A DNA stretch of 64,000 nt, from NCBI GenBank assembly GCA_947258585.1, contig CAMYIZ010000041.1, positions 1 to 64,000 of the forward strand, read 5' to 3'. Below the pieces are notes generated by a model. The model searched no databases, had not been told where the DNA came from, and worked only from the letters and a program-made list of their open reading frames with translations. Below are positions 36,169 through 45,282 of the stretch, piece by piece. Source of the stretch: an uncultured Haliea sp. (GTDB lineage Bacteria; Pseudomonadota; Gammaproteobacteria; Pseudomonadales; Halieaceae). The position numbers and the translations under genes are program-made. The number at the start of each line of letters is the position of its first letter. Position 1 is the first letter of the stretch.

Positions 36169-36914
36169 TCCCGCGGCTTGCGGGCGAAGAACTTGGCGCC
36201 GGTGAACATCGCTGAAATCAGGCCGCTGCGCTCGCGCATATCTGCCAGCACCACTGCCGCGATGTGGATCGGTATCAGTGCCATCAGGATGAAAAATGAC
36301 CACTTGTGAACCGCGATAAAGGGCGAGCGGAACTCCCGCATGGACGCGTAGCCCTCCGGATCCAGCAGCTCTTTCTGCCCCGGTTTGAGACCCACCAGTT
36401 TGCTGTGATCCTCACCGGCAGCGGTGGCCCACTCGGCGAATTCGTGACCGAATGGAGGCAGGTACAGATCGGTACCCGCGAGCACCAGGCCGGTAAGCAT
36501 TTGCGCGCTGAGCAACAGGAACAGGGCCCCGATCATCAGCCGCCCCAGCGGGTTGTGTCCCCGGTAATGTGGTGCGTCCCCCGATTTCAGGCCGCGCAAG
36601 TACAGCTTCAGTTCGCGCAACCAGCCGCCTCCTGCCGGCAGGACAGCGCCCCAGCGCGCATAGTGGGAACCGAAGAAGCCCCAGACAATACGCCAGCTCA
36701 GGTTCAGCGTGAAGACATAGCCGGTCCAGGCATGCAAGGTCTTCAGTGCGATCTTGCCATCGCTGCTGACTCCCAGCGCGCCTGCGTTCAGGATCACCAC
36801 TCCGACCCCCGCCAGCAGGAGAACACACAGCACATTGATCCAGTGGAACCAGCGCGTTGTTGCGTCCCAGACGGAATAGGCCTGCAGCGGCTGTCCAGAA
36901 TCCTGCCTTGTCAT
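36165..36914 (-). CDS. Cytochrome b561/b6-domain membrane protein
   Basis: A 249-residue di-haem membrane cytochrome with four to five helices. Likely haem histidines are in RWFHWINVL (helix 1), TLHAWTGYVF (helix 2), and AVHKWSFFILMALIPIHIAAVVL (helix 4, two histidines). The extra polar loop (AGEDHSKLVGLKPGQKELLD) is typical of the Ni-hydrogenase-type b-cytochrome domain. GGGGTAAGGGG supports the ATG at 36914; an earlier in-frame ATG at 36953 lacks this. No partner cytochrome c or dehydrogenase is adjacent, so the electron donor is unknown. Confidence 0.87.
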   Translation of the reverse strand: MTRQDSGQPLQAYSVWDATTRWFHWINVLCVLLLAGVGVVILNAGALGVSSDGKIALKTLHAWTGYVFTLNLSWRIVWGFFGSHYARWGAVLPAGGGWLRELKLYLRGLKSGDAPHYRGHNPLGRLMIGALFLLLSAQMLTGLVLAGTDLYLPPFGHEFAEWATAAGEDHSKLVGLKPGQKELLDPEGYASMREFRSPFIAVHKWSFFILMALIPIHIAAVVLADMRERSGLISAMFTGAKFFARKPRD

Positions 36915-37015
36915 CCCCTTACCCCCTGATAACTGCCTTCTCGCCAGTTTCACGCGGAAGTGTAGTACAACAGGATGAAGCTGGCATTAAGCCGAAGACG
37001 AAGTCTTGTCCTGTA

Positions 37016-37948
37016 TCAAGTTCCTGACTGTTCCCCGGCCAGCGCCACCGTCTCCTGCTCGCGCTCGCCCTGCTCCACCAGCGCCAGGAGATCCCGGCGC
37101 AGCTTGCCCAGCTCCCGCCGCAGGTGCGCATCCTGGCGTTCGCTGCGGCCGTTCAGCAGCTCCACCACCGCCAGCTGGATGGTGCGGGCGTTGTGCTCGT
37201 AGGTGCTGCGGTACGCGGCGGACACCGTCTCGCCCCGCCGGGCCAGTGCCTCGCGCAGCTCGTCCTGCCAACCGGGTTCACGCTGCAGGATATGGTCCAG
37301 CCGCGCGATCCACTGGCCGCGGGCTTCCAGCCAGAGACTGTCGGAGCGCAGCATGTCATCACAGGCAGCTGCCAGTCCGGCTTTCTGTTCGCGCTGCAGG
37401 CGCCCGAGGTACTTGCGTGCATTGTCCTGCAGCCGTTCACAGGCATCGCTCTGGAACTCGGCATCATCCCGTTCCAGATACTTTTCCTCATACTCGGACT
37501 GCTGCTCCCGCAGGCCGGCCAGGAACTCGGCCACCTGTTCGTCCCGCAGCTCCTCTCCCAGGGCCAGCATCCAGTCCAGGGCCCGCTCCTGCAGGCGGAA
37601 GATCGCCACTTCCGCCTCTGCGGTGAGGATGCCGAGGTCCGCCTCGGTGAGCTCCCGCTCGAGCTTGCCCTCGATCCGGTCCAGCAGGGCGACGTAGCGC
37701 GGCAGCTCTTCCTGTCGATGCCAGGCCAGAAATGGTTGCAGCTCGGACTTGAGCAAACGATCCTGCTCGCGGTCCAGGCTGACGTAGTCCCCCAGGTACC
37801 AGGGCACCAGAAAATCCAGCCGGTTGTAGACGAACCGGGTACCGCTGCAGCCGGCCAGGAAGACCAGCAGCAGCGTCAGCACACAGAGCCGCGACAGGGC
37901 GCGGACGGGCAGGGCGAGGTGGAAACGGGGATAGTCCACGGGGTTCAC
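37016..37948 (-). CDS. DUF6279 family lipoprotein
   Basis: A 310-residue probable lipoprotein. A hydrophobic signal peptide ends in a lipobox, FLAGC, at about residues 31-35. The mature N terminus TRFVYNRLDFLVPWYLGDYVSLDREQ is the family hallmark. The rest is almost purely helical, with many Glu, Arg and Leu and likely coiled coil. I set the start at the GTG at 37948, whose GTGA overlaps the stop of the dehydratase gene, so the two are coupled. Function unknown. Confidence 0.8.
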   Translation of the reverse strand: MNPVDYPRFHLALPVRALSRLCVLTLLLVFLAGCSGTRFVYNRLDFLVPWYLGDYVSLDREQDRLLKSELQPFLAWHRQEELPRYVALLDRIEGKLERELTEADLGILTAEAEVAIFRLQERALDWMLALGEELRDEQVAEFLAGLREQQSEYEEKYLERDDAEFQSDACERLQDNARKYLGRLQREQKAGLAAACDDMLRSDSLWLEARGQWIARLDHILQREPGWQDELREALARRGETVSAAYRSTYEHNARTIQLAVVELLNGRSERQDAHLRRELGKLRRDLLALVEQGEREQETVALAGEQSGT

Positions 37949-38895
37949 CAGGGCAGCCTGTCGAGGTCGAGATTGCCGCCGCTGATCACCGTCACCACGC
38001 GGCGCCCGCGGAAGCGCTCCGGATGTTCCAGCAGGGCGGCGAAACTGACCGCGCCCGATGGCTCGACCACGGTCTTCAGGCGGGTCCATTGCAGGCGCAT
38101 GGCGGCGACGATATTGGCGTCGGTCACGGTGAGGATGGTGTCCACGTACTGCTGGATCAGGGCGAAATTGAGTGCCCCGAGACCCGCCAGCAAGCCGTCG
38201 GCGATGGTGTTGGGGGCGACCGAGGGCTGCAGCTCTCCCAACCCGAAAGAGCGGAAGGCGTCATCCGCGCCCTCCGGCTCGGCGGCCACCACCTCCACCT
38301 CCGGCCGCAGGTGCTTGATGGCCAGCGCCACCCCGGACAACAGGCCGCCGCCGCCAACCGGGACCACAATGACGTCGAGGTCCGGCACCTGCTCCAGGAT
38401 TTCCAGCGCCACGGTGCCCTGGCCGGCAATGACCCGCGGGTCGGCATAGGGATGGACAACATGCGCCCCGGTGCCGGCGACCACCCGCTCCAGGGTCGCC
38501 TCGCGGGCGGCCAGCGTCGGCTCACAGCTGATGACCAGGCCCCCGTAAGCGGCCACCGCATCCTGTTTTACCGACGGCGCGTTCGCCGGCATCACGATAT
38601 GGGCCGGGATACCGCGACGCCGCGCCGCCATGGCGAGGGCGGCACCGTGGTTGCCCGAGGAATGGGTGGCGACGCCAGCGGCAGCCTCTGCGGCAGACAG
38701 GCTGAATACCGCATTGCTGGCGCCGCGGGCCTTGAACGCGCCGACCTTTTGCAGGTTCTCACACTTGAAGTGCACCCGCGCGCCGGTATGCGCGTCCAAC
38801 AATTCGCTGTGGTACACCGGCGTGACATGGACATGGGGGGCGATGCGCTCGCGCGCGTTCGAAATATCCACAAGGCTGGGGACGGAGTCGGCCAT
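37945..38895 (-). CDS. PLP-dependent serine/threonine dehydratase
   Basis: A 316-residue fold-type II PLP enzyme that deaminates threonine or serine to a 2-keto acid, or could racemise serine. The PLP lysine is in VGAFKARGASNAV. SSGNHGAALA is the cofactor-contacting loop and VVPVGGGGLLSG the phosphate-binding glycine loop. No C-terminal ACT regulatory domain is present, so it is catabolic TdcB- or serine racemase-like, not IlvA. It overlaps the Frag1-like gene by one base and the lipoprotein gene by four. Confidence 0.87.
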   Translation of the reverse strand: MADSVPSLVDISNARERIAPHVHVTPVYHSELLDAHTGARVHFKCENLQKVGAFKARGASNAVFSLSAAEAAAGVATHSSGNHGAALAMAARRRGIPAHIVMPANAPSVKQDAVAAYGGLVISCEPTLAAREATLERVVAGTGAHVVHPYADPRVIAGQGTVALEILEQVPDLDVIVVPVGGGGLLSGVALAIKHLRPEVEVVAAEPEGADDAFRSFGLGELQPSVAPNTIADGLLAGLGALNFALIQQYVDTILTVTDANIVAAMRLQWTRLKTVVEPSGAVSFAALLEHPERFRGRRVVTVISGGNLDLDRLPW

Positions 38896-39614
38896 TACTG
38901 TTTTCCTTGGTTGGATGGTGTGGGCAACGCCGCTTCGGGCTGGACGAAATGCAGCCGCCAGTTCGCCCGGCGCCACACCAGATACCCCAGCAGGAAATTG
39001 GCTTGCAGCAGCAGGCTCAATACCCACTCGAAAGCGTCCTCCACCGAGTCGTACCATACGCCATCCCAGGCCTGCAGCACCACTGTCAGGATACCCAGCG
39101 CCAGCAACAGGCAACAGACCCACCACATCCCCCGGGCGAGCCACTGCACGCCGGGCAGTTGCGGCGCCAGGGCCCGGAGTTGCACACTGAGCAGGAACTG
39201 GGCCAGAAAGGTAAAGGAAAAGAACAATACCGTGCCGGCGCGACGCTGGAAGCGCCAGGCGTCACCGGCTTCGCCCAGGACCGTCACGTACAGTACCAGC
39301 CCCAGGCAGGCGAGCAGTCCCAGCGCCAGCATCCAGCGCAGGCCCCGGTCGCGGCCCCCCGGGGGCTGCAGCCAGCGCAGCCAGCAATAGTTGCACCACC
39401 AGTACAGTGCCAGCACCGCCGCTGCCGGCAGCATGGTAGCGCGGAACAGGTAGCTGGCGGGAGGGTGGCGCCCGGTGGCGCTGATCGAGGTACAACTGTC
39501 GATGTAGGGGTTGCACCATTCCACCAGGCCATTGCCCGCCGCCACCAGCCAGGTCAGGTGGACCGCAAGGAACGGCAGCACAGCTGCCAGCAGGGCGATA
39601 TTCCGCAGGTTCAT
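38895..39614 (-). CDS. Frag1/DRAM/Sfk1-like membrane protein
   Basis: A 239-residue membrane protein with about six helices. The first periplasmic loop reads NPYIDSCTSISATGRHPPAS, the hallmark of the eukaryotic Frag1/CWH43-type family (PF10277). Its role in bacteria is unknown. The ATG at 39614 comes after the divergent symporter promoter region; longer frames upstream are within the symporter gene's other strand. It leads a three-gene overlapping operon with a dehydratase and a lipoprotein. Confidence 0.75.
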   Translation of the reverse strand: MNLRNIALLAAVLPFLAVHLTWLVAAGNGLVEWCNPYIDSCTSISATGRHPPASYLFRATMLPAAAVLALYWWCNYCWLRWLQPPGGRDRGLRWMLALGLLACLGLVLYVTVLGEAGDAWRFQRRAGTVLFFSFTFLAQFLLSVQLRALAPQLPGVQWLARGMWWVCCLLLALGILTVVLQAWDGVWYDSVEDAFEWVLSLLLQANFLLGYLVWRRANWRLHFVQPEAALPTPSNQGKQ

Positions 39615-39677
39615 GGCCCCGATTCTACCACTGCCTTGTGCTATCCTCGCCCATTTCCCGGGGGGCCGGTAACAACG

Positions 39678-41024
39678 ATGGAACAACTGCAGTATCTGTC
39701 CGCAAGCTTTGCCAACGCAGTCTGGGGCACCCCCCTGGTGGTCCTGCTGTTGGGGGGAGGGCTGTTCTTTGCCATCTATTCGCGCTTCCTGCCCTACCGC
39801 CATTTCAGCCACGGTATCGGCATTATGCTGGGGCGGCACGACACGCCGGACCAGCCCGGGGAATTGAGCCACGCCCAGGCCCTGGCCGCGGCACTGTCCG
39901 GCACCATGGGCCTGGGCAATATCTCCGGGGTGGCGCTGGCCATCGTCGCCGGTGGCCCGGGCGCCGTGTTCTGGATGTGGATGTCGGCGCTGGTCGGGAT
40001 CGCGACCAAGTTTTTCACCTGTACCCTGGGGGTGATGTACCGCGGCACGGACAGCGAGGGCAAGCTGCAGGGCGGGCCCATGTACATTATCCGCGAGGCC
40101 CTGCCGCGGGGGTTCTATCCGCTGGCAATCCTGTTCTCACTGGCCGGGCTGATCGGCACCCTGCCCATCTTCCAGGCCAACCAGCTAACGGCGCTGGTGC
40201 GGGAAAATCTGTTCGCCGGGGGCGAGCCCTTGCTGACCAGCTTCCTGATTGGCTGCGTCATGGCGGCAGTGGTGGCGACAGTCATTTTTGGCGGCCTGCA
40301 ACGGGTCGCCAGAGTCGCGGTGGCGCTGCTGCCGGTGATGGTCGTCACCTACCTGGGCATGACCCTCTACCTGCTGCTGCTGCACCACGCGCAGGTACCC
40401 GGCCTGCTGGCCAGCATTGTTACCGATGCCTTCAACCCCCAGGCCGTGGGCGGCGGTTTGCTCGGGGTGATCCTGATCGGTGTCAGCCGGGGCGTCTTCT
40501 CCAACGAGGCCGGGGTGGGCACCGAGGTCATGGCCCACGGCGCCGCCAGGACCAATGAGCCGATCAGGGAGGGTCTGGTGGCAATGATGGGGCCGGTGGC
40601 GGACACCCTGATTGTCTGCACCTGCACCGCACTGGTGATCCTGCTGGCGGGCACCTGGACCGACCCGGGTGAGCTGTCCGGTATCACTCTCACCGCCAAT
40701 GCCTTCCGCGCGGACCTGGGGCTGCCGGGGGTGGGCTTGTTGTTGTTCGTCACCCTGGTCCTCGCCAGTACCACCATGTTCACCATGTGGTACTACGGCG
40801 CCAAGTGCTTCGGCTTCCTGTTTGGAGCCAGGCTGCAGCACCTCTACCGCTGGTTCTTCGTGCTGGCCGTGGTGTTCGGGGCCAGCGTCAGCATCGACGT
40901 CGTGTTCAACCTGATCTCCGGCTCCTACGGCCTCATGGCGATACCGACCATGGTCGCCACCCTGATGCTGGCCGGCCGGGTCAAGGCGGCGGCGAAGGAA
41001 TATTTCCACCGTCACCCCTATTAG
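39678..41024 (+). CDS. Alanine/glycine:sodium (AGCS family) symporter
   Basis: Sodium-coupled amino-acid uptake at the inner membrane. The 448-residue protein has about 11 helices. LSGTMGLGNISGVALAI near residue 75, GGPMYIIREAL, and RGVFSNEAGVGTEVMAHGAARTNEP (residues about 274-298) are AGCS signatures. The ATG at 39678 was chosen since the conserved EQLQYLSASFANAVWG starts there; open frame upstream belongs to the opposite-strand Frag1-like gene. It is followed closely by the racemase gene. Confidence 0.93.
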   Translation: MEQLQYLSASFANAVWGTPLVVLLLGGGLFFAIYSRFLPYRHFSHGIGIMLGRHDTPDQPGELSHAQALAAALSGTMGLGNISGVALAIVAGGPGAVFWMWMSALVGIATKFFTCTLGVMYRGTDSEGKLQGGPMYIIREALPRGFYPLAILFSLAGLIGTLPIFQANQLTALVRENLFAGGEPLLTSFLIGCVMAAVVATVIFGGLQRVARVAVALLPVMVVTYLGMTLYLLLLHHAQVPGLLASIVTDAFNPQAVGGGLLGVILIGVSRGVFSNEAGVGTEVMAHGAARTNEPIREGLVAMMGPVADTLIVCTCTALVILLAGTWTDPGELSGITLTANAFRADLGLPGVGLLLFVTLVLASTTMFTMWYYGAKCFGFLFGARLQHLYRWFFVLAVVFGASVSIDVVFNLISGSYGLMAIPTMVATLMLAGRVKAAAKEYFHRHPY

Positions 41025-41035
41025 GAGCCTGTCGA

Positions 41036-41740
41036 ATGCCTGGCAATAGCAGCGGACTCACGGTCGGCGTCCTCGGCGGGATGGGGCCCGAGGCGACGGT
41101 GGACTTCATGGCCCGGGTTCTCGCGGCCACCCCGGCCAGCTGCGACCAGGATCATATCCACCTGCTGGTGGACCACAACCCCGGCGTCCCCGATCGCCAC
41201 GCCGCTATCGCCGGCACCGGGCCCGGCATAGGTCCCGAGCTGGCGGCAATGGCGCGGAGACTCGAGACCGCCGGCGCGGACTTCCTGGTCATGGTCTGCA
41301 ACACGGCGCACGCCTTTGCCGGCGATATCCGGGCGGCAGTCAGTATCCCGTTTGTCAGTATTGTCGATGTGGTCATGGACGCCGTGCGCGAGCATCCGGC
41401 CGCAACGGTCGGCGTGATGGCCGCGGACGGCTGCCTGCAATCGGGCCTGTACCAGCAGGCGCTGGTGGCGGCGGGGCGGGAACCCGTGCTGTGGACAGCC
41501 AGGGAACAGGAACGGTTTATGGCGCTGCTCTGGCGGATCAAGGCCGGCGACCGCGACCCCGGGATCCGGGCCGACTTGCGGGCCCTGGCCGCCAGTCTGG
41601 AGTTTGCCGGAGCCGAGCTGCTGCTGGCCGGCTGTACGGAGATACCACTGTTCCTGAGTCGCGGCGATACCGGCGCAGACCTGTTATCCTCTACCGACCT
41701 GTTGGTGCGCCGCACGATCGAACTGGCCCTGAAACCCTGA
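41036..41740 (+). CDS. Aspartate/glutamate racemase family protein
   Basis: A 234-residue two-domain enzyme that interconverts D- and L-aspartate or glutamate, PLP-independent. It begins with [15 protein letters not shown]. The two catalytic cysteines are present, in [10 protein letters not shown] and [18 protein letters not shown] lies 9 bases before the ATG at 41036. It follows the AGCS symporter by 11 bases and precedes D-cysteine desulfhydrase by 46, so these three probably form a D-amino-acid unit. Confidence 0.9.
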   Translation: MPGNSSGLTVGVLGGMGPEATVDFMARVLAATPASCDQDHIHLLVDHNPGVPDRHAAIAGTGPGIGPELAAMARRLETAGADFLVMVCNTAHAFAGDIRAAVSIPFVSIVDVVMDAVREHPAATVGVMAADGCLQSGLYQQALVAAGREPVLWTAREQERFMALLWRIKAGDRDPGIRADLRALAASLEFAGAELLLAGCTEIPLFLSRGDTGADLLSSTDLLVRRTIELALKP

Positions 41741-41786
41741 ACCGGGAATCCTGCGCTCTCAACCTGGAACCAGAGAGGAGTCACTC

Positions 41787-42782
41787 ATGCATCTGGCCCG
41801 CTTTCCCCGCATCAAACTCGCCCACCTGCCCACGCCGCTGGAATACCTGCCGCGCCTCAGTGAACACCTGGGAGGGCCGAAAATATACGTCAAGCGTGAC
41901 GATTGCACCGGGCTGGCCAGCGGCGGCAACAAGACCCGCAAGCTGGAGTTCCTGCTCGCCGACGCCCGCCAGCAGGGCGCCGACACCATCATCACCCAGG
42001 GCGCGGTGCAGTCCAACCACGCCCGCCAGACCGCCGCCGGGGCGGCCCGCCTGGGCTTGGCCTGCGAGCTGCTGTTCGAAAACCGCATCGCCCAGCCCAG
42101 CGAAATCTACCTGAACTCGGGCAACGTGTTTCTCGACCGCCTGCTGGGGGCCAACACCCGCCACTATCCCGGCGGCACCGATATGAATGCGGCTATGGAA
42201 GAGGTGGCCACCGAGGTGCGCAGCCGCGGCGGCGTGCCCTACATCATTCCCGGCGGTGGCTCCAATGCCATCGGTGCCCTCGGTTACGTCGACTGTGCCC
42301 TGGAACTGCTGCAACAGGCCAATCAGGCCCAGCTGCACATTGATTGCGTGGTCCACGCCACTGGCAGCGCCGGCACCCAGGCCGGACTGGTTACCGGTCT
42401 GCGTGCCACCCACTCGGACATTCCGGTGCTGGGCATCGGCGTCAACGCACCCCGGGACATCCAGGAGGAGAGGGTTTACAAGCTGGCCGTGGAAACAGCA
42501 GCCTACATCGGTGCGGGCAACTGCGTCAGACGGGAGGACGTGGTGGCGAACTGCGACTACATCGGCGCGGGCTACGGTGTTCCCACCGAAGGCATGCGGG
42601 AAGCGCTGGCGCTACTGGCCCGACTGGAGGGCTTGCTGTTCGACCCGGTCTACAGCGGCAAGGGGCTGGCGGGCCTGGTCGACCTGGTGCAGAAGCGCCA
42701 TTTCCGCGCCGAGCAGAATATCGTCTTCCTGCATACCGGGGGCTCAGCGGGGCTGTTTGGCTACAGCAACGAGCTTCTCTAG
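41787..42782 (+). CDS. dcyD: D-cysteine desulfhydrase
   Basis: A 331-residue fold-type II PLP enzyme of the ACC-deaminase/D-cysteine desulfhydrase group, converting D-cysteine to pyruvate, sulfide and ammonia. [21 protein letters not shown] (residues 36-56) carries the PLP lysine, [16 protein letters not shown] the next conserved loop, and [15 protein letters not shown] the phosphate-binding loop. ACC deaminase is the main alternative, which sequence alone cannot wholly exclude. AGGAG precedes the ATG by 7 bases. The adjacent 13-bp hairpin ends the transcript. Confidence 0.88.
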   Translation: MHLARFPRIKLAHLPTPLEYLPRLSEHLGGPKIYVKRDDCTGLASGGNKTRKLEFLLADARQQGADTIITQGAVQSNHARQTAAGAARLGLACELLFENRIAQPSEIYLNSGNVFLDRLLGANTRHYPGGTDMNAAMEEVATEVRSRGGVPYIIPGGGSNAIGALGYVDCALELLQQANQAQLHIDCVVHATGSAGTQAGLVTGLRATHSDIPVLGIGVNAPRDIQEERVYKLAVETAAYIGAGNCVRREDVVANCDYIGAGYGVPTEGMREALALLARLEGLLFDPVYSGKGLAGLVDLVQKRHFRAEQNIVFLHTGGSAGLFGYSNELL

Positions 42783-42799
42783 ATCCGCAGCCGGGGCGC

Positions 42800-42830
42800 G
42801 GCGCTGCCGGTATCAGCTACCGGCAGCGCC
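42800..42830. terminator. Bidirectional terminator-like hairpin
   Basis: A perfect 13-bp stem with a 5-base loop (TCAGC) lies between the convergent dcyD (stop 42782) and leuA (stop 42836). It has no T-tract on either side, but the stem is very stable and sits exactly between the stops. Confidence 0.6.
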
Positions 42831-42835
42831 CGGGC

Positions 42836-44509
42836 TCAGGCCGCGGCGGTCTGGCCCCGCTCCGCCGCCTTGTTGATGGCGCCGAGAATGCCGTCCAGTG
42901 ATGCCTGGATGATGTCCGAGCTGCGGCCGACACCGCAGAACCGCTCACCGTCGATATTGAGCTGGATGTAGCACACTGCCTCCGCGTCCGCGCTCTGGCT
43001 CAGGGCGTGCTCACTGTACTCCACCAGTACGATCTGCCTGCCGGTAAACCGCTGCATGGCGTCCACAAAGGACGCCACCACACCGTTGCCAGTACCGCTC
43101 AGGGTGCTGCGCGAGCTGCCTTCCAGCAGTTCCGCGCGCAGCTGGTCAACGTTGTCGGCGCGATTGACCTGGTAGTCCCCCAGGCGCCAGCGCCCACCAC
43201 CGGACAGGTAGGTGCGCTGGAACAGGTCGTGGATGGCCTCCGGCGCCAGCTCCGACTCCTGTTCCTCGGCATGGGCCTGCACCACCGGACTGAAATCGAT
43301 CTGCAGCCAGCGCGGCAGTTCATAGCCGTAACTGCGCTCCATGACGTAGGCCACGCCGCCCTTGCCCGACTGGCTGTTGATGCGGATGACCTCCTGGTAG
43401 GAGCGACCGATATCCGCCGGGTCGATGGGCAGGTAGGCCACCTGCCAGGGCGCCCGCTGGTCCCGTTTCGCCAGGCACTTCTTGATCGCGTCCTGGTGGC
43501 TGCCGGAAAACGCCGTGAACACCAGCTCGCCGGCGTAGGGGTGACGGGGATGAATCGGCAGCTGGGTACACTCCTTCACGGTCTGGATAATCTCGTCCAT
43601 GTGACCCAGCTCCAGCTCCGGGTCCACACCCTGGCTGTAGAGGTTCATCGCCATGGTGACGATATCCATGTTGCCGGTGCGCTCGCCGTTGCCCATCAGG
43701 GTGCCTTCCACCCGGTCGGCGCCGGCCAGCACGCCCAGCTCCGCCGCCGCCACGCCACAGCCACGGTCGTTGTGGGTGTGCAGGGAAATCAGCAGGGAAT
43801 CGCGATTGCGAACATGGTCGCAGAACCACTCGATCTGGTCCGCGTAAACGTTGGGCGTGCTCATTTCCACGGTCGCCGGCAGATTGATAATGACCGGCTT
43901 GTCGGGGCTCGGCTGCCACACGGCGGTCACTGCATCGACCACCTCCACGGCGAAGTCCAGCTCGGTGCCGGTAAAGCTCTCCGGCGAATACTCAAAGATC
44001 CATTCGGTTTCCGGATAACGGGCGGCGGTATCCCGCACCAGCTGGGCACCCTTGACGGCGATGTCGATGATCCCCGCCCGGTCGAGCCCGAACACCTGCT
44101 CGCGCTGCACGGTGGAGGTGGAGTTGTAGACGTGCACAATTGCGCGGCGCGCGCCGCGCAGGGCCTCGAACGTTTTCTCGATCAGTTCGGGCCGGGCCTG
44201 GGTCAGCACCTGGATGGTGACATCCTCCGGTATCCGCCCGTTCTCGATCAGCTCGCGACAAAAATTGAAATCATGGCTGGAGGCCGAAGGGAAGCCGACC
44301 TCGATTTCCTTGAAGCCGATCTTGACCAGCTGGTCCCAGAGACGGGATTTCTGCCGCCCGGTCATGGGCTCGATCAGGGCCTGGTTACCGTCGCGCAGGT
44401 CCACGCTGCACCAGCGGGGTGCGCGGGTGATCTGCTGGTCCGGCCAGCGCCGGGACGTCATCCGTACCGGCTGGAAGGGCTGGTACTTGCGGTAATCAAA
44501 CTGACTCAT
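42836..44509 (-). CDS. leuA: 2-isopropylmalate synthase
   Basis: Condenses acetyl-CoA and 2-ketoisovalerate, the first committed leucine step. At 557 residues it is the long (LeuA2-like) form. VDLRDGNQALIEPMTGRQK carries the metal-binding RDGNQ; LHTHNDRGCGVAAAELGVLAGADRVEGT carries the HxH and conserved glycine region. The C-terminal 150 residues are the LeuA dimer domain, the leucine-feedback site. A GGAGG ribosome site lies 10 bases before the ATG. No other leu genes are nearby. Confidence 0.95.
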   Translation of the reverse strand: MSQFDYRKYQPFQPVRMTSRRWPDQQITRAPRWCSVDLRDGNQALIEPMTGRQKSRLWDQLVKIGFKEIEVGFPSASSHDFNFCRELIENGRIPEDVTIQVLTQARPELIEKTFEALRGARRAIVHVYNSTSTVQREQVFGLDRAGIIDIAVKGAQLVRDTAARYPETEWIFEYSPESFTGTELDFAVEVVDAVTAVWQPSPDKPVIINLPATVEMSTPNVYADQIEWFCDHVRNRDSLLISLHTHNDRGCGVAAAELGVLAGADRVEGTLMGNGERTGNMDIVTMAMNLYSQGVDPELELGHMDEIIQTVKECTQLPIHPRHPYAGELVFTAFSGSHQDAIKKCLAKRDQRAPWQVAYLPIDPADIGRSYQEVIRINSQSGKGGVAYVMERSYGYELPRWLQIDFSPVVQAHAEEQESELAPEAIHDLFQRTYLSGGGRWRLGDYQVNRADNVDQLRAELLEGSSRSTLSGTGNGVVASFVDAMQRFTGRQIVLVEYSEHALSQSADAEAVCYIQLNIDGERFCGVGRSSDIIQASLDGILGAINKAAERGQTAAA

Positions 44510-44683
44510 GTGTGCCTGTCCTCCGGGCGCTCGCTGCGCTCGCGTAAATTCGGGGGCTGTTCACCTGCGGGTCGCAAAGGATTGTAGCCCACCTGACCGA
44601 CCCTCATGAGGCCTCGCCCTGATACACGTCGCGGGGATGGTGCGACCTGTGGCGGCGGCAGGTGTCAAAACAGCCGAGTACAC

Positions 44684-44689
44684 AGTATA
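44684..44689 (-). promoter_or_regulatory. Possible -10 element for leuA
   Basis: TATACT on the minus strand, about 175 bases upstream of leuA. No good -35 was found. The leader this implies is long enough to hold a small upstream reading frame. Confidence 0.3.
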
Positions 44690-44745
44690 GGGGGGAAGCG
44701 CTGGTGATTTACTGCAAATATTCCAGTGGTTTGCGGATTTATTAG

Positions 44746-44773
44746 TTTAATATCGCTGATTTGTTCTTATAAT
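44746..44773 (+). promoter_or_regulatory. Probable sigma-70 promoter of the EVE-Lrp pair
   Basis: A perfect TATAAT (44768-44773) with TTTAAT 16 bases upstream, in an unusually AT-rich stretch (about 44700-44790). It ends 29 bases before the EVE start codon. Confidence 0.5.
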
Positions 44774-44802
44774 TAGAGTTATTCACCAATGAGGGCGCCC
44801 CG

Positions 44803-45282
44803 ATGGCCTGCTGGTTGCTCAAAACCGAACCCAACACTTTCAGCATAGATGACCTGGCATCCCGTCCCGGGCACACGGAGCCCTGGGACGGCGTGCGCAA
44901 TTACCAGGCGCGCAATTTTCTCCGCGACGGGATGCGGGTCGGGGACGAGGTGCTGCTCTACCATTCAAGCTGCGCAGTACCGGCTGTTGTCGGCCTGGCC
45001 CGGGTAGCCAGCGTACCGCGGCCGGACCCGACCCAGTTCGATCCGGAATCTCCCTACTGCGATCCGGGGAGCGACCCCGACCACCCCCGCTGGGTACTAG
45101 TGGACATACGCTATGTGCGCCATCTGCCGCGGCCCGTGCCGCTGGCAGAACTGAAGCAGCATGCAAATGCGCTGGGTGACCTCGCCCTGCTCAGGCGCAG
45201 CCGCCTGTCGGTCATGCCGGTCAGCGATGCACAGCGGGATTTCATCCTCGCCCTGGCCGGGGACAGGAGCGCCGGCGCATGA
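44803..45282 (+). CDS. EVE domain-containing protein
   Basis: A 159-residue protein that is one EVE domain, a PUA-like fold that recognises modified bases in DNA or RNA. It begins with ACWLLKTEPNTFSIDDL, followed by WDGVRNYQARNFLRDGM, VLLYHSS and HPRWVLVDIRYV, all typical of the family. GAGGG lies 8 bases before the ATG. The final codons overlap the Lrp regulator by 4 bases, so the two are coupled. Whether it binds modified RNA or DNA cannot be told from sequence. Confidence 0.93.
   Translation: MACWLLKTEPNTFSIDDLASRPGHTEPWDGVRNYQARNFLRDGMRVGDEVLLYHSSCAVPAVVGLARVASVPRPDPTQFDPESPYCDPGSDPDHPRWVLVDIRYVRHLPRPVPLAELKQHANALGDLALLRRSRLSVMPVSDAQRDFILALAGDRSAGA

Noticed and set aside
36971-37016. Small inverted repeats (AAGAC-GAA-GTCTT and ACAGGA...TCCTGT) between the DUF6279 gene and cytochrome b561
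   Set aside because: Five to six base pairs only, without a T-tract or clear link to a promoter.
43007-44587. A 526-codon plus-strand frame opposite leuA
   Set aside because: leuA catalytic motifs are intact on the minus strand and the antisense product resembles nothing.
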